Below are positions 8,430 to 17,694 of a stretch of DNA of 64,000 bases, piece by piece. Location of the stretch: contig NZ_CP179203.1 of assembly GCF_051201625.1 (NCBI RefSeq), positions 3,596,001-3,660,000 of the forward strand, given 5' to 3'. The notes below the pieces were generated by a model, which ran no database searches, was not told where the DNA came from, and saw only the letters and a program-made list of their open reading frames with translations. The stretch's first letter is position 1. The number at the start of each line of letters is the position of its first letter. Both the position numbers and the translations under genes were made by a program. The stretch comes from Shimia sp051201625. GTDB taxonomy: Bacteria > Pseudomonadota > Alphaproteobacteria > Rhodobacterales > Rhodobacteraceae.

Positions 8430-10859
8430 TCAGAATGGAATGTCCTCTGCCCCTGTCACAAATCGTGCAACGACCTTTTTCTCACCTGCCTTTTCAAAAA
8501 CAACGTTTAGTTTGTCACCCTCAATCTCAGTGATCCTACCGTATCCAAATTTCTGGTGAAACACCCTATCACCCACCATAAAGCTGGACACCACCTGCAA
8601 GTCGATCGCCGACTGCTTGCTTTCACGTGGCTGACTGATGCCATACTGACCAGCACGTGTCTGCATACGCTTCCAGCCGGGCGAATTATACCCATCAGCA
8701 TTAGATGCCCTGTCTTCTAGGGTTGACCCCGTTGGTCTAGCGGCCCCATAGCCACCACCGTAAAGCCCGGGAGGCGTAAGCACCTCAACGTGTTCCTCAG
8801 GCAATTCATCGATGAAACGCGAGGGCATCTGCGATTGCCACTGACCGAAAACCCGCCGGTTACCAGCAAAGGAAATCGTACAAAGCTCTTCCGCACGAGT
8901 GATCCCAACATAGGCCAATCGTCGCTCCTCTTCGAGCCCCTTAAGACCCGTTTCATCCATTGACCGTTGCGATGGAAACAATCCGTCTTCCCAACCAGGT
9001 AAAAACACTGCGGGAAACTCCAGCCCCTTGGCCGCGTGTAAAGTCATTATGCTGACCTTTTGCTCGAACTCGTCGGTTTCATTATCCATGATCAAGCTAA
9101 CATGTTCAAGAAATCCCTGAAGGTTTTCGAATTGTTCCAATGCCTTGACCAATTCTTTCAGATTTTCCAAACGCCCGGGTGCTTCGGGCGTTTTATCGTT
9201 CTGCCACATTGCGGTGTAACCACTTTCGTCTAGGATTACTTGCGCTAATTCGAGGTGAGAAAGCTCTGGTTCGCCATCCTGAATTCGAGACGCTGTAACC
9301 GTTTTTTCGCTATCTATGACGGCCTCATCATCTAGTGGCACTTCAATTTGCAGTGGCGTGCCCTGACGCCGCCACCGAACTAAGCCTTCCAACAAATTAG
9401 AAAGTTCCTTGGCGCCTCTGCCACCAATGCCTTTCTGGTCAATCAAAATACGCGCACCTTCGAACAAGCTAACATCATTGATACGCGCGCAAGTTTGAAT
9501 TTTTTGCTGTGCGACATTTCCTAACCCACGCTTTGGCGTATTTATAATCCGTTCAAATGCTAAATCGTCTTCAGGGCTCACCACCAGACGAAAATACGCC
9601 ATCGCATCGCGAACCTCCATCCTCTCATAGAATCGCGGCCCACCAATCACTCGGTACGGAAGCCCAATACTCAGAAAACGATCTTCAAATGCCCGCATCT
9701 GATGGCTGGCACGCACTAGTATGGCGATGTGATCAAGCCCAAGTGCCCGCATCCCCCGCGTGCCGCTTTGCATCGCCTCAATTTCTTCCCCGATCCAGCG
9801 GGCTTCATCCTCGCCATCCCAATGACCAATAAGACGAACCATTTCGCCATCACTTGCCTGTGTCCAAAGCGTCTTGCCCAAACGACCCTCATTACCTTTG
9901 ATCACATTGGACGCAGCCGCCAGGATATGCGGTGTCGAACGATAATTTTGTTCCAAACGCACAACATGTGCGCCGGGGAAGTCCTTTTCGAATCGAAGGA
10001 TGTTGCCAACCTCAGCCCCGCGCCACCCATAAATCGATTGGTCATCATCACCGACGCAACAAATGTTCTTGTGTTCTCCTGCAAGCAAACGCAACCACAA
10101 GTACTGCGCTACATTTGTATCTTGATATTCATCGACCAAGACAAACTTGAACCAGTGCTGGTATCGATTTAAGACATCTGGGTTTTTTTGAAAGATAGTG
10201 ACCACGTGCAACAACAGGTCCCCGAAATCCACGGCATTGAGTGTCCTTAGACGCCTCTGGTATTGGGCATAAATCTCACCACCCCAGTGGTTGTATGCAC
10301 CGTGATCAGATGCCGGCAATGTGTCAGGGGTTAATGCACGGTTTTTCCAACCATCGATCAGATGTGCCAATTGGCGTGCCGGCCAGCGTTTGTCATCAAT
10401 GTTAGCGGCACGCACCAACTGTTTAAGCAGCCGAAGTTGATCATCTGTATCCAGAATCGTGAAATTATGTTTCAGCCCAACCAGCTCTGCGTGCCGTCGC
10501 AACAGCTTAACGCAAATCGCGTGAAAAGTACCAAGCCAGGGCATACCCTCGATTGACTGCCCAAGCATTTTGCCCACTCGGTTCTTCATTTCCCGTGCAG
10601 CCTTGTTGGTGAAAGTAACAGATAAAATCTCGTTAGGTTGCGCGCGACCTGTGTTCAACAAATGAACGATTCTAGCAGTTAATGCCTTGGTTTTGCCTGT
10701 TCCAGCCCCAGCCAGCATCAAAACTGGCCCATCCAGCTTTTCGACAGCCTCACGCTGCGCTGGGTTCAACTCATCAAGGTAGGGCACTGGCCGCGCAGCC
10801 ATCGCCCGCGCGGAAAGGGAAGCGCCTTCAAAGGCGTCAAATTCGTCAAAACTGCTCAT
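8430..10859 (-). CDS. uvrD: UvrD/PcrA-type superfamily 1 DNA helicase
   Basis: An 809-residue helicase with all SF1A motifs: LNPAQREAV (Q motif), GAGTGKTKAL (Walker A), TFTNKAAREM, DEYQDTN (Walker B), VGDDDQSIYGWRGA, LEQNYRS, TLHAAKGLEF and YVGITRAEE. It ends with the Tudor-like C-terminal domain (VGDRVFHQKFGYGRI). UvrD unwinds DNA 3' to 5' in nucleotide excision and mismatch repair and removes RecA filaments. The start is the ATG at 10859 (MSSFDEF); the frame continues 18 codons upstream into the LexA box, which argues for the shorter form. A LexA-type box lies 37 bp upstream, so it is probably SOS-induced. Confidence 0.92.
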   Translation of the reverse strand: MSSFDEFDAFEGASLSARAMAARPVPYLDELNPAQREAVEKLDGPVLMLAGAGTGKTKALTARIVHLLNTGRAQPNEILSVTFTNKAAREMKNRVGKMLGQSIEGMPWLGTFHAICVKLLRRHAELVGLKHNFTILDTDDQLRLLKQLVRAANIDDKRWPARQLAHLIDGWKNRALTPDTLPASDHGAYNHWGGEIYAQYQRRLRTLNAVDFGDLLLHVVTIFQKNPDVLNRYQHWFKFVLVDEYQDTNVAQYLWLRLLAGEHKNICCVGDDDQSIYGWRGAEVGNILRFEKDFPGAHVVRLEQNYRSTPHILAAASNVIKGNEGRLGKTLWTQASDGEMVRLIGHWDGEDEARWIGEEIEAMQSGTRGMRALGLDHIAILVRASHQMRAFEDRFLSIGLPYRVIGGPRFYERMEVRDAMAYFRLVVSPEDDLAFERIINTPKRGLGNVAQQKIQTCARINDVSLFEGARILIDQKGIGGRGAKELSNLLEGLVRWRRQGTPLQIEVPLDDEAVIDSEKTVTASRIQDGEPELSHLELAQVILDESGYTAMWQNDKTPEAPGRLENLKELVKALEQFENLQGFLEHVSLIMDNETDEFEQKVSIMTLHAAKGLEFPAVFLPGWEDGLFPSQRSMDETGLKGLEEERRLAYVGITRAEELCTISFAGNRRVFGQWQSQMPSRFIDELPEEHVEVLTPPGLYGGGYGAARPTGSTLEDRASNADGYNSPGWKRMQTRAGQYGISQPRESKQSAIDLQVVSSFMVGDRVFHQKFGYGRITEIEGDKLNVVFEKAGEKKVVARFVTGAEDIPF

Positions 10860-10895
10860 GCCCGATAATGTAGCTTGGACATTCGGAGAAAGGAA

Positions 10896-10910
10896 GTTCC
10901 CATTATGTTC
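10896..10910. promoter_or_regulatory. LexA (SOS) box of uvrD
   Basis: The plus strand reads GTTC-CCATTAT-GTTC, an exact alphaproteobacterial LexA operator. In the direction of uvrD the spacer gives CATAATG, which resembles a -10 hexamer (CATAAT). Its distance to the uvrD start (37 bp) is close to that of the imuB box (42 bp). The divergent FMN dehydrogenase gene starts 63 bp on the other side and could also be affected. Confidence 0.75.
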
Positions 10911-10973
10911 CACATAGTCTTTTTCAGAGTGTAGACACTGGACAATTTTCCATTCAGTGACAAGAAATAAGGT

Positions 10974-12119
10974 ATGGACCTACATGCCCGTTTTCCAGAT
11001 CTTTCCGACCTTCGCCGCCGCGCTAAGCAGCGTATGCCGCACTTTGTTTGGGAGTTCCTAGACAGTGGCACCGGTGCGGAACGCACTAAAGCGCGAAATC
11101 GGCACGCGCTAGAACAGATATTGATGCAACCCTCCATCTTGCATGGAGAGCACACAACAGACACTCGGTGCGAGCTATTGGGGCAATCGTTTCCGATCCC
11201 AGTTGGCATTGCACCGATTGGCATGTCTGGGCTCATCTGGCCAAACGCAGAATTCAGGTTAGCAGAAGCGGCGAAACGGTTAGGCCTGCCTTACACATTA
11301 TCAACTGTTGCCAGCCAGACCCCAAAAGCAGTCTCACCTTATCTAGGCGAACATGGCTGGTTTCAGATGTATCCACCCCGCGACCCTGACATTCGCTCTA
11401 AAATGCTGACACAAGCGCGTAATGCGGGGTTTTCAACTTTGGTGTTAACCGTGGATGTTCCCGTGGCTAGTCGGCGAGAGCGTCAAGTGCGATCGGGCCT
11501 TACGGCTCCCCCTCGAATGACACCACGCCTACTGGCCCAAATTATCATGCGTCCACAATGGGCAATCGGCATGGCGCGCTACGGTATGCCACGCATGCGA
11601 TTGATCGACGAGTACGCTGACAATCTGACCGGGCTAAGTTCAACCGCCCACGCGGGGTACCTGTTGCGCACATCACCGAACTGGGACTACCTGCACTGGC
11701 TCCGGGATCATTGGAAGGGAGCATTAATTGTCAAAGGTGTAATGCGCGCCACGGACGCTGCGCGACTTGAAAAAGCTGGCGCGGACGCAATCTGGATTTC
11801 CAACCATGCCGGCCGCCAATTCGATGGTGCGCAAGCGACGATTGAGGCTCTACCCACCATTCGGGCGGTTACAAACCTACCTATTTTGATCGATAGCGGT
11901 TTTGAGACTGGGTTAGACATTCTCCGAGGGCTAGCTCTAGGAGCTAATTTCGTAATGATGGGGAGTGCGTTTCACTGCGCCCTTGCCGCGCTGGGTAGCG
12001 CTGGCCCTGATCACTTAGTCGATATATTGAAGAGAGACATGGACGCAAACATGGGCCAGATTGGTGCGAGAGATCTATCAAATTTGTCCTCACACTTGCT
12101 GCCAAAAGCAACGCCTTGA
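10974..12119 (+). CDS. lldD: FMN-dependent alpha-hydroxy-acid dehydrogenase (L-lactate dehydrogenase type)
   Basis: A 381-residue FMN TIM barrel. Visible motifs are PIGMSGL (81-87), QMY (131-133), LTVDVP (159-163), LIVKGV (251-256), the catalytic SNHAGRQ with His278 and Arg281, and a DSGF phosphate-binding loop near 307. The first glycine of the usual NHGGRQ is alanine here, which is also seen in roseobacter relatives. The family oxidises L-lactate or similar 2-hydroxy acids and passes electrons to the respiratory chain or oxygen. The lactate assignment is probable, not proven. It is divergent from uvrD and precedes pyc on the same strand by 239 bp. Confidence 0.8.
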   Translation: MDLHARFPDLSDLRRRAKQRMPHFVWEFLDSGTGAERTKARNRHALEQILMQPSILHGEHTTDTRCELLGQSFPIPVGIAPIGMSGLIWPNAEFRLAEAAKRLGLPYTLSTVASQTPKAVSPYLGEHGWFQMYPPRDPDIRSKMLTQARNAGFSTLVLTVDVPVASRRERQVRSGLTAPPRMTPRLLAQIIMRPQWAIGMARYGMPRMRLIDEYADNLTGLSSTAHAGYLLRTSPNWDYLHWLRDHWKGALIVKGVMRATDAARLEKAGADAIWISNHAGRQFDGAQATIEALPTIRAVTNLPILIDSGFETGLDILRGLALGANFVMMGSAFHCALAALGSAGPDHLVDILKRDMDANMGQIGARDLSNLSSHLLPKATP

Positions 12120-12286
12120 TTGCAATAAGCAAGTTACTTCACGATCATTTGGAGAATACGCTCAAGAAAAATTTTCTGCTTTTTGCAGCAATCCACCAAG
12201 ATCCTGCCAACAAAATAGCTGTAGAAGCTCAAAAACAGAACGAAAACCAACTGAAATGTAACAGAATCCGTATCACTTGGTATTGC

Positions 12287-12299
12287 GCTGCAGTGCAGC
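12287..12299. promoter_or_regulatory. Palindrome upstream of pyc, possible operator
   Basis: GCTGCA-G-TGCAGC is a perfect 6+1+6 palindrome, 59 bp before the pyc start codon. The flanks extend it loosely (TTGC ... GCAA). A related TTTTGCAGCAA lies about 100 bp further upstream. The position suits a repressor or activator site for pyc, but I know of no named regulator for this exact sequence. The remainder of 12120-12358 shows no gene. Confidence 0.3.
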
Positions 12300-12358
12300 A
12301 ATCCGTTACTTTCGCGTAGGTTCGTTTCGGACAGACACCAAAAAAGGGAGGCCTGGCC

Positions 12359-15300
12359 ATGCCCAACTTCAAGAAGATCTTGATCGCTAACCGAGGTGAG
12401 ATTGCGATCCGTGTAATGCGCGCCGCAAACGAAATGGGAAAACGCACCGTTGCCGTTTTTGCAGAGGAGGACAAGCTGGGCCTGCACAGATTCAAGGCAG
12501 ACGAAGCTTATCGAATCGGTGAAGGTATGGGACCGGTAGCCGCCTATCTTTCAATTGACGAAATTATCCGCATCGCCAAGGAATGTGGTGCCGATGCCAT
12601 TCACCCTGGATACGGGCTCTTATCCGAAAACCCTCAGTTTGTAGATGCCTGCGAAGCTAACGGTATAGCGTTTATAGGTCCAAAAGCTGAGACTATGCGA
12701 GCCTTGGGCGACAAGGCTAGCGCCCGCAAGGTTGCAGTTGCGGCGGGCGTTCCTGTCATTCCCGCAACAGACGTGCTGGGTGACGAAATGGCATCCATAA
12801 AAGTCGAGGCTGCGAAGGTTGGATATCCGCTTATGCTAAAGGCCTCATGGGGCGGCGGCGGACGCGGCATGCGCCCGATCAATAATGAGGATGAAGTCGA
12901 AGAAAAAGTATTAGAAGGCCGCCGCGAGGCCGAAGCTGCGTTTGGTAACGGCGAAGGCTATCTGGAGAAAATGATCACCCGAGCACGCCACGTCGAGGTG
13001 CAGATTCTCGGCGATAAACAAGGCAATATTTATCATCTTTATGAACGCGATTGTTCAGTTCAGCGCCGCAATCAAAAAGTCGTAGAACGCGCACCTGCTC
13101 CCTATCTCAGCGAAGCTCAGCGTGAGGAAATTTGCGAATTGGGGCGCAAGATCTGTGCCCACGTAAATTATGAATGCGCGGGAACCGTCGAATTCTTGAT
13201 GGATATGGAAACTGGCAAATTCTACTTCATTGAGGTTAACCCGCGCGTTCAGGTAGAACACACCGTCACCGAAGAAGTCACGGGCATCGATATCGTGCAA
13301 GCGCAAATACAAATCGCCGAAGGTAAGTCACTTGCGGAAGCAACTGGCAAGGCCAGCCAATATGATATCCGCCTGAACGGCCATGCGTTACAAACTCGCG
13401 TCACGACCGAAGACCCTCAAAATAACTTCATCCCCGATTATGGACGCATCACAGCCTATCGGTCTGCCACCGGAATGGGGATTCGCCTTGACGGTGGTAC
13501 TGCCTATGCGGGGGGGGTGATCACACGTTATTATGACTCCTTGCTGACCAAGGTCACCGCCTGGGCCCAAACACCCGAAAAGGCAATCGCCCGTATGGAC
13601 CGCGCACTGCGAGAATTCCGGGTGCGTGGCGTAAGCACAAATATCGCATTTGTCGAAAACCTGCTGAAGCATCCAACGTTTTTAAACAACCAATACACCA
13701 CCAAATTTATCGACGAGACACCTGAGCTCTTCAAATTCGCGCGCCGCCGCGACCGCGGCACTAAGGTGCTGACCTACATTGCAGATATAACCGTGAACGG
13801 GCACCCTGAAGTTCAGGGTCGTCAGATGCCAGCAGAGGACCTGAAACCAGCCCGCTGCCCCAAGCGTCAGGTAGAGACGCCACCTAAGGGCACCCGTACT
13901 TTGCTAGACGAAAAAGGTCCCAAGGCGATTGCCGACTGGATGATAGCTCAGGATCAACTTCTCTTCACCGATACGACTATGCGCGATGGTCACCAGTCAC
14001 TTCTTGCGACGCGCATGCGGTCAACCGACATGATTAAGGTAGCCCCCGCCTACGCCTCCAATTTGCATCAATTGTTCTCCGTAGAATGCTGGGGCGGTGC
14101 TACTTTTGATGTATCCTATCGCTTCCTGCAGGAATGCCCATGGCAGCGCCTGCGAGACATTCGCAGCAGCATGCCCAATATTATGACACAGATGCTTCTA
14201 CGCGCGTCTAATGGCGTCGGCTATACCAACTACCCCGACAATGTAGTTCAGGAGTTTGTCCGGCAGGCGGCAGAAACTGGTATTGACGTTTTCCGTGTCT
14301 TTGACTCGCTCAACTGGGTTGAAAACATGCGCGTTGCGATGGACGCGGTACAAGAAAACAATAAAGTTTGTGAAGGCACTATTTGCTACACCGGAGACGC
14401 TTTGGATCCAAACCGATCGAAATACAACATCGCCTATTACGTCGATATGGCTAAGAAAATGCAAGCAGCTGGTGCTCATATTCTAGGGATAAAGGATATG
14501 GCGGGTCTCATGAAAGTGCCAACTGCAGACATTCTGTTCCCAGCTCTAAAAGATGCTGTGGATATCCCGATACACTTCCATACGCACGATACATCTGGCG
14601 CAGCCATCGCGACAGTCCTTGCAGCATCGCGCGCTGGGGTGGATTGTGTTGATGCCGCAATGGACGCATTCTCTGGCAACACCTCGCAGCCCACAATTGG
14701 ATCAATCCTGGAAGCACTGCGCTTTACCGAACGTGCAAGTGATTTAAATATCAAAGCTGTACGTGAAATTTCAAATTACTGGGAGGCTGTACGAGGTCAG
14801 TACGCGGCATTCGAAAGCGGCTTGCAGGCTCCAGCGTCCGAAGTATATCTGCACGAAATGCCTGGCGGTCAGTTCACAAACCTAAAGGCACAGGCCCGAT
14901 CTCTCGGCCTAGAGGAACGCTGGCACGAGGTCGCACAGGCATACGCTGATGTAAATATGATGTTTGGTGATATTGTCAAAGTGACACCTTCGTCGAAAGT
15001 GGTCGGCGATATGGCATTGATGATGGTCAGTCAGAACTTAATACGCGACGAAGTGGAAGACCCAAAAACCGAAGTTGCATTTCCAGATTCTGTAATTGAC
15101 ATGATGCGCGGTAACCTCGGCCAACCGCCCGGTGGTTTTCCCAAGAGAATCGTCAGCAAAGTCCTTAAAGGAGAAAAACCAAACACTGAACGCCCAGGTA
15201 TGCGTTTAGATCCTGTCGATCTTGAGGAAGTTCGCAGACAAGTCAGCGAGCAACTTGAAGGCTTCAAAGTCGATAACGAGGATCTCAACGGCTACATGAT

Positions 15301-15802
15301 GTATCCAAAGGTTTTCCTCGATTACATGGGAAGACACCGCACTTACGGTCCGGTCCGCACGCTTCCGACACGCACATTCTTTTACGGAATGGAACCCGGG
15401 GAGGAGATTACTGCGGAAATTGATCCCGGCAAGACCCTGGAAATCCGACTGCAGGCGTTGGGGGAAACTGACGAGAACGGAGAAGTAAAAGTATTTTTCG
15501 AATTGAACGGTCAGCCCCGAACGATTCGTGTCCCGAACCGCCTTGTTAAATCTTCAACCGTACAACGGGCAAAGGCCGAGGACGGCAACACAAACCACGT
15601 TGGTGCACCAATGCCGGGCGTCGTTGCAACAGTTGGCGTTTCCGCTGGCCAAGAAGTGAAGGAAGGCGATCTTCTTCTGACAATTGAAGCGATGAAAATG
15701 GAGACTGGAATCCATGCTGAGCGCAACGCAACAGTCAAAGTCATCCACGTGCAGGCTGGCGGTCAGATCGACGCGAAAGACCTTCTGATAGAATTTGAAT
15801 AA
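12359..15802 (+). CDS. pyc: Pyruvate carboxylase
   Basis: A 1147-residue single-chain enzyme, full length. The biotin carboxylase domain comes first (KILIANRGEIAIRVMRA; ATP-grasp loop GGGGRGM near 165). The carboxyltransferase TIM barrel follows (FTDTTMRDGHQSLLATRMR near 540; HFHTHDTSG with metal-binding histidines). A PYC tetramerisation region follows, and the chain ends with the biotinyl domain EAMKMETG, where Lys1113 carries biotin. The enzyme converts pyruvate, bicarbonate and ATP to oxaloacetate, refilling the TCA cycle. GGGAGG lies 9 nt before the ATG. An upstream palindrome may regulate it, and a hairpin follows the stop codon. Confidence 0.95.
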   Translation: MPNFKKILIANRGEIAIRVMRAANEMGKRTVAVFAEEDKLGLHRFKADEAYRIGEGMGPVAAYLSIDEIIRIAKECGADAIHPGYGLLSENPQFVDACEANGIAFIGPKAETMRALGDKASARKVAVAAGVPVIPATDVLGDEMASIKVEAAKVGYPLMLKASWGGGGRGMRPINNEDEVEEKVLEGRREAEAAFGNGEGYLEKMITRARHVEVQILGDKQGNIYHLYERDCSVQRRNQKVVERAPAPYLSEAQREEICELGRKICAHVNYECAGTVEFLMDMETGKFYFIEVNPRVQVEHTVTEEVTGIDIVQAQIQIAEGKSLAEATGKASQYDIRLNGHALQTRVTTEDPQNNFIPDYGRITAYRSATGMGIRLDGGTAYAGGVITRYYDSLLTKVTAWAQTPEKAIARMDRALREFRVRGVSTNIAFVENLLKHPTFLNNQYTTKFIDETPELFKFARRRDRGTKVLTYIADITVNGHPEVQGRQMPAEDLKPARCPKRQVETPPKGTRTLLDEKGPKAIADWMIAQDQLLFTDTTMRDGHQSLLATRMRSTDMIKVAPAYASNLHQLFSVECWGGATFDVSYRFLQECPWQRLRDIRSSMPNIMTQMLLRASNGVGYTNYPDNVVQEFVRQAAETGIDVFRVFDSLNWVENMRVAMDAVQENNKVCEGTICYTGDALDPNRSKYNIAYYVDMAKKMQAAGAHILGIKDMAGLMKVPTADILFPALKDAVDIPIHFHTHDTSGAAIATVLAASRAGVDCVDAAMDAFSGNTSQPTIGSILEALRFTERASDLNIKAVREISNYWEAVRGQYAAFESGLQAPASEVYLHEMPGGQFTNLKAQARSLGLEERWHEVAQAYADVNMMFGDIVKVTPSSKVVGDMALMMVSQNLIRDEVEDPKTEVAFPDSVIDMMRGNLGQPPGGFPKRIVSKVLKGEKPNTERPGMRLDPVDLEEVRRQVSEQLEGFKVDNEDLNGYMMYPKVFLDYMGRHRTYGPVRTLPTRTFFYGMEPGEEITAEIDPGKTLEIRLQALGETDENGEVKVFFELNGQPRTIRVPNRLVKSSTVQRAKAEDGNTNHVGAPMPGVVATVGVSAGQEVKEGDLLLTIEAMKMETGIHAERNATVKVIHVQAGGQIDAKDLLIEFE

Positions 15803-15821
15803 GGTTGACTTCACGCTGGAG

Positions 15822-15841
15822 CGGCGCACCAAGGTGTGCCG
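15822..15841 (+). terminator. Hairpin after pyc
   Basis: CGGCGCACC and GGTGTGCCG pair over 9 positions (one G-U) with a 2-nt gap, and an outer GGTTGAC/GTCAACC pair (from 15803) brackets it. It begins about 20 nt after the pyc stop codon. No T run follows, so it may protect the 3' end or act with Rho. The rest of 15842-16080 contains no gene that I can support. Confidence 0.4.
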
Positions 15842-16080
15842 TCAACCCAGATAAGTCTGCAGAAAGTGCTAACAGAGACGCTCAACTAGTCGCTTCGACC
15901 AAACAATCTCAAGGTAGTCCAGCCCCAAACATGTTTGCCCCTAATCAACCATACTTGACCAAACGAATGGTATGATGGCGAATAAAGTGTGTTTTTCCAA
16001 TCATGAGTCATCAACCGCTACTTCTTTGTCATTTCCATCTAAAAACTGGCAAGTTTTTTGCGTTGGGCACGTTTTACCCC

Positions 16081-16107
16081 TTGCAGCGCAGCGCGACTCT
16101 TTATATT
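16081..16107 (+). promoter_or_regulatory. Candidate promoter of tRNA-Gly
   Basis: TTGCAG (16081-16086) and TATATT (16102-16107) are spaced 15 bp apart. The -10-like element is 20 bp upstream of the first base of the tRNA. The spacing is short and the -35 is weak, so this is a tentative assignment. Confidence 0.3.
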
Positions 16108-16126
16108 CCCGCAATACCCAATGGAT

Positions 16127-16201
16127 GCGGGCGTAGCTCAGGGGTAGAGCATAACCTTGCCAAGGTTAGGGTCGGGCGTTCGAATCGCCTCGCCCGCTCC
16201 A
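16127..16201 (+). tRNA. tRNA-Gly (anticodon GCC)
   Basis: A 75-nt cloverleaf with the 3' CCA encoded. The acceptor stem GCGGGCG pairs perfectly with CGCCCGC. The D arm is AGCTCAGGGGTAGAGC. The anticodon arm CCTTGCCAAGG has anticodon GCC. The T arm contains GGTCGGGCGTTCGAATC with the TTCGAAT loop. It reads GGC/GGU glycine codons. It lies between pyc and the convergent amidohydrolase gene; no integrase or repeated tRNA end is seen nearby. Confidence 0.97.
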
Positions 16202-16242
16202 AATGGATAAAAAAAGCACTTAACGTGAACGGAATAGAAGCC

Positions 16243-17577
16243 TCAAAAGGCTAGTTCTAAGGCTAATGCAGCTTGTCGTTCAATTACTCGTGGTAAATCA
16301 ATTGTTGTGATTTGCCAGTCACGTACTACCTGCCTCCCCTCCACGAACAGATCACGCACCTTTGTGGGCCCCGCCAAAAGTAACGCCGATGAATCCCAGC
16401 TGCCAGCACTGTCAATTCCGGTCACGTCCCAGAGAGCTATATCAGCACGTTTACCAACCGAAATTTGACCACAATCCGATCTGCCAAGCACCTCCGCCCC
16501 ACCCCGGGTAGCAATTTCTAGCGCCTCTCGAGCACTCATTGCATCAGCACCGCGCGATACTCGCTGCAATAGCATCGCTTGGCGCGCCTCTGCCATCAGG
16601 TTGCTGGTGTCATTGCTGGCAGAACCGTCCACTCCCAGTCCTACAGGCACACCGGCATCGCGCATTTGACGCACCGGCGCGATACCACTGCCAAGGCGAC
16701 AGTTAGAACACGGGCAATGCACAACTCCAGTTCGAGTTTGTGCAAACAAATTAATTTCTTTCATGTCCAGCTTCACGCAATGCGCATGCCAGACATCGCT
16801 TCCAATCCAACCAAGGTCTTCAGCGTATTGCCCCGGACGGCAACCAAATTTTTTCAGACAATAAGCAATATCTTCATCATTCTCCGCCAAATGAGTATGC
16901 ATCATAATGCCCTTGTCCCGAGCCAAAATGGCTGCGTCACGCATTAGTTCGCGGCTAACTGAAAAGGGGGAGCATGGCGCCACTCCAACTCTCACCATCG
17001 CACCATCATTCGGATCATGATGCGCATCAATTACACGAATTGCATCGTTCAGAATGTCAGCTTCCCGCTCAACAAGAGCGTCTGGTGGTAAACCACCATC
17101 ACTTTCTCCTATACTCATCGCGCCACGAGTTGGATGAAACCGCAACCCTACGTCACCCGCCGCGTCAATCGTATCATCAAGCCTTGAACCATTCGGATAA
17201 AGATACAAATGATCCGAAGTCAGCGTGCACCCTGATAGTGCCAGTTCAGCAAGCCCAATCTGGGCTGACACAAACATCTCTTCTGGCCCAAACTTTGACC
17301 AGATCGGGTACAAAGTTTTTAACCAGCCAAATAGCAACGCGTTCTGCGCACCGGGGACAGCCCGCGTCAAGCTCTGGAATAGATGATGATGTGAGTTTAC
17401 CAAGCCAGGCGTTACAACACACCCCATTGCCGACACTACCTCTCCAGTGCCTTCCAATGCTTCTCCAATTTCGATTATGACACCATCACGCACACGAATG
17501 TCCGCTCCGAAGAGTTCCCTTCGGGAGTCATCCATTGTCAAAATCGCATCACAAGATTTTATCAACAAATCAGACAT
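16243..17577 (-). CDS. Amidohydrolase, 8-oxoguanine/guanine deaminase-like
   Basis: A 444-residue metal-dependent hydrolase of the TrzN/AtzB/8-oxoguanine deaminase group. Motifs: NSHHHLFQ with the metal-binding H-x-H at 63-65, HTHLAEN, WHAHCV, and GVDGSASNDTSN with the catalytic Asp. The pair of C-rich and substrate-proximal segments (HCPCSNCRLGSG) is typical of roseobacter proteins annotated as 8-oxoguanine deaminases. The enzyme would hydrolyse an aminated purine-type ring and release ammonia in the cytosol. The substrate is inferred from family. It ends 41 bp from the tRNA-Gly gene, convergently. Confidence 0.8.
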   Translation of the reverse strand: MSDLLIKSCDAILTMDDSRRELFGADIRVRDGVIIEIGEALEGTGEVVSAMGCVVTPGLVNSHHHLFQSLTRAVPGAQNALLFGWLKTLYPIWSKFGPEEMFVSAQIGLAELALSGCTLTSDHLYLYPNGSRLDDTIDAAGDVGLRFHPTRGAMSIGESDGGLPPDALVEREADILNDAIRVIDAHHDPNDGAMVRVGVAPCSPFSVSRELMRDAAILARDKGIMMHTHLAENDEDIAYCLKKFGCRPGQYAEDLGWIGSDVWHAHCVKLDMKEINLFAQTRTGVVHCPCSNCRLGSGIAPVRQMRDAGVPVGLGVDGSASNDTSNLMAEARQAMLLQRVSRGADAMSAREALEIATRGGAEVLGRSDCGQISVGKRADIALWDVTGIDSAGSWDSSALLLAGPTKVRDLFVEGRQVVRDWQITTIDLPRVIERQAALALELAF

Positions 17578-17694
17578 TCAGACAATTCCAAACTCTACTT
17601 GGTCCGCTTTGATCTTAAAGTGTGATGATCTATCAACAGAGCACGGGCAAAGGACTTCATACACTTATTCTCTAAAGGTTTTGCGACCATCATT

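Noticed and set aside
16127..16260. tRNA-Gly as an attachment site of a genomic island
   Set aside because: No integrase, no repeat of the tRNA 3' end and no mobile gene were seen in the flanks.
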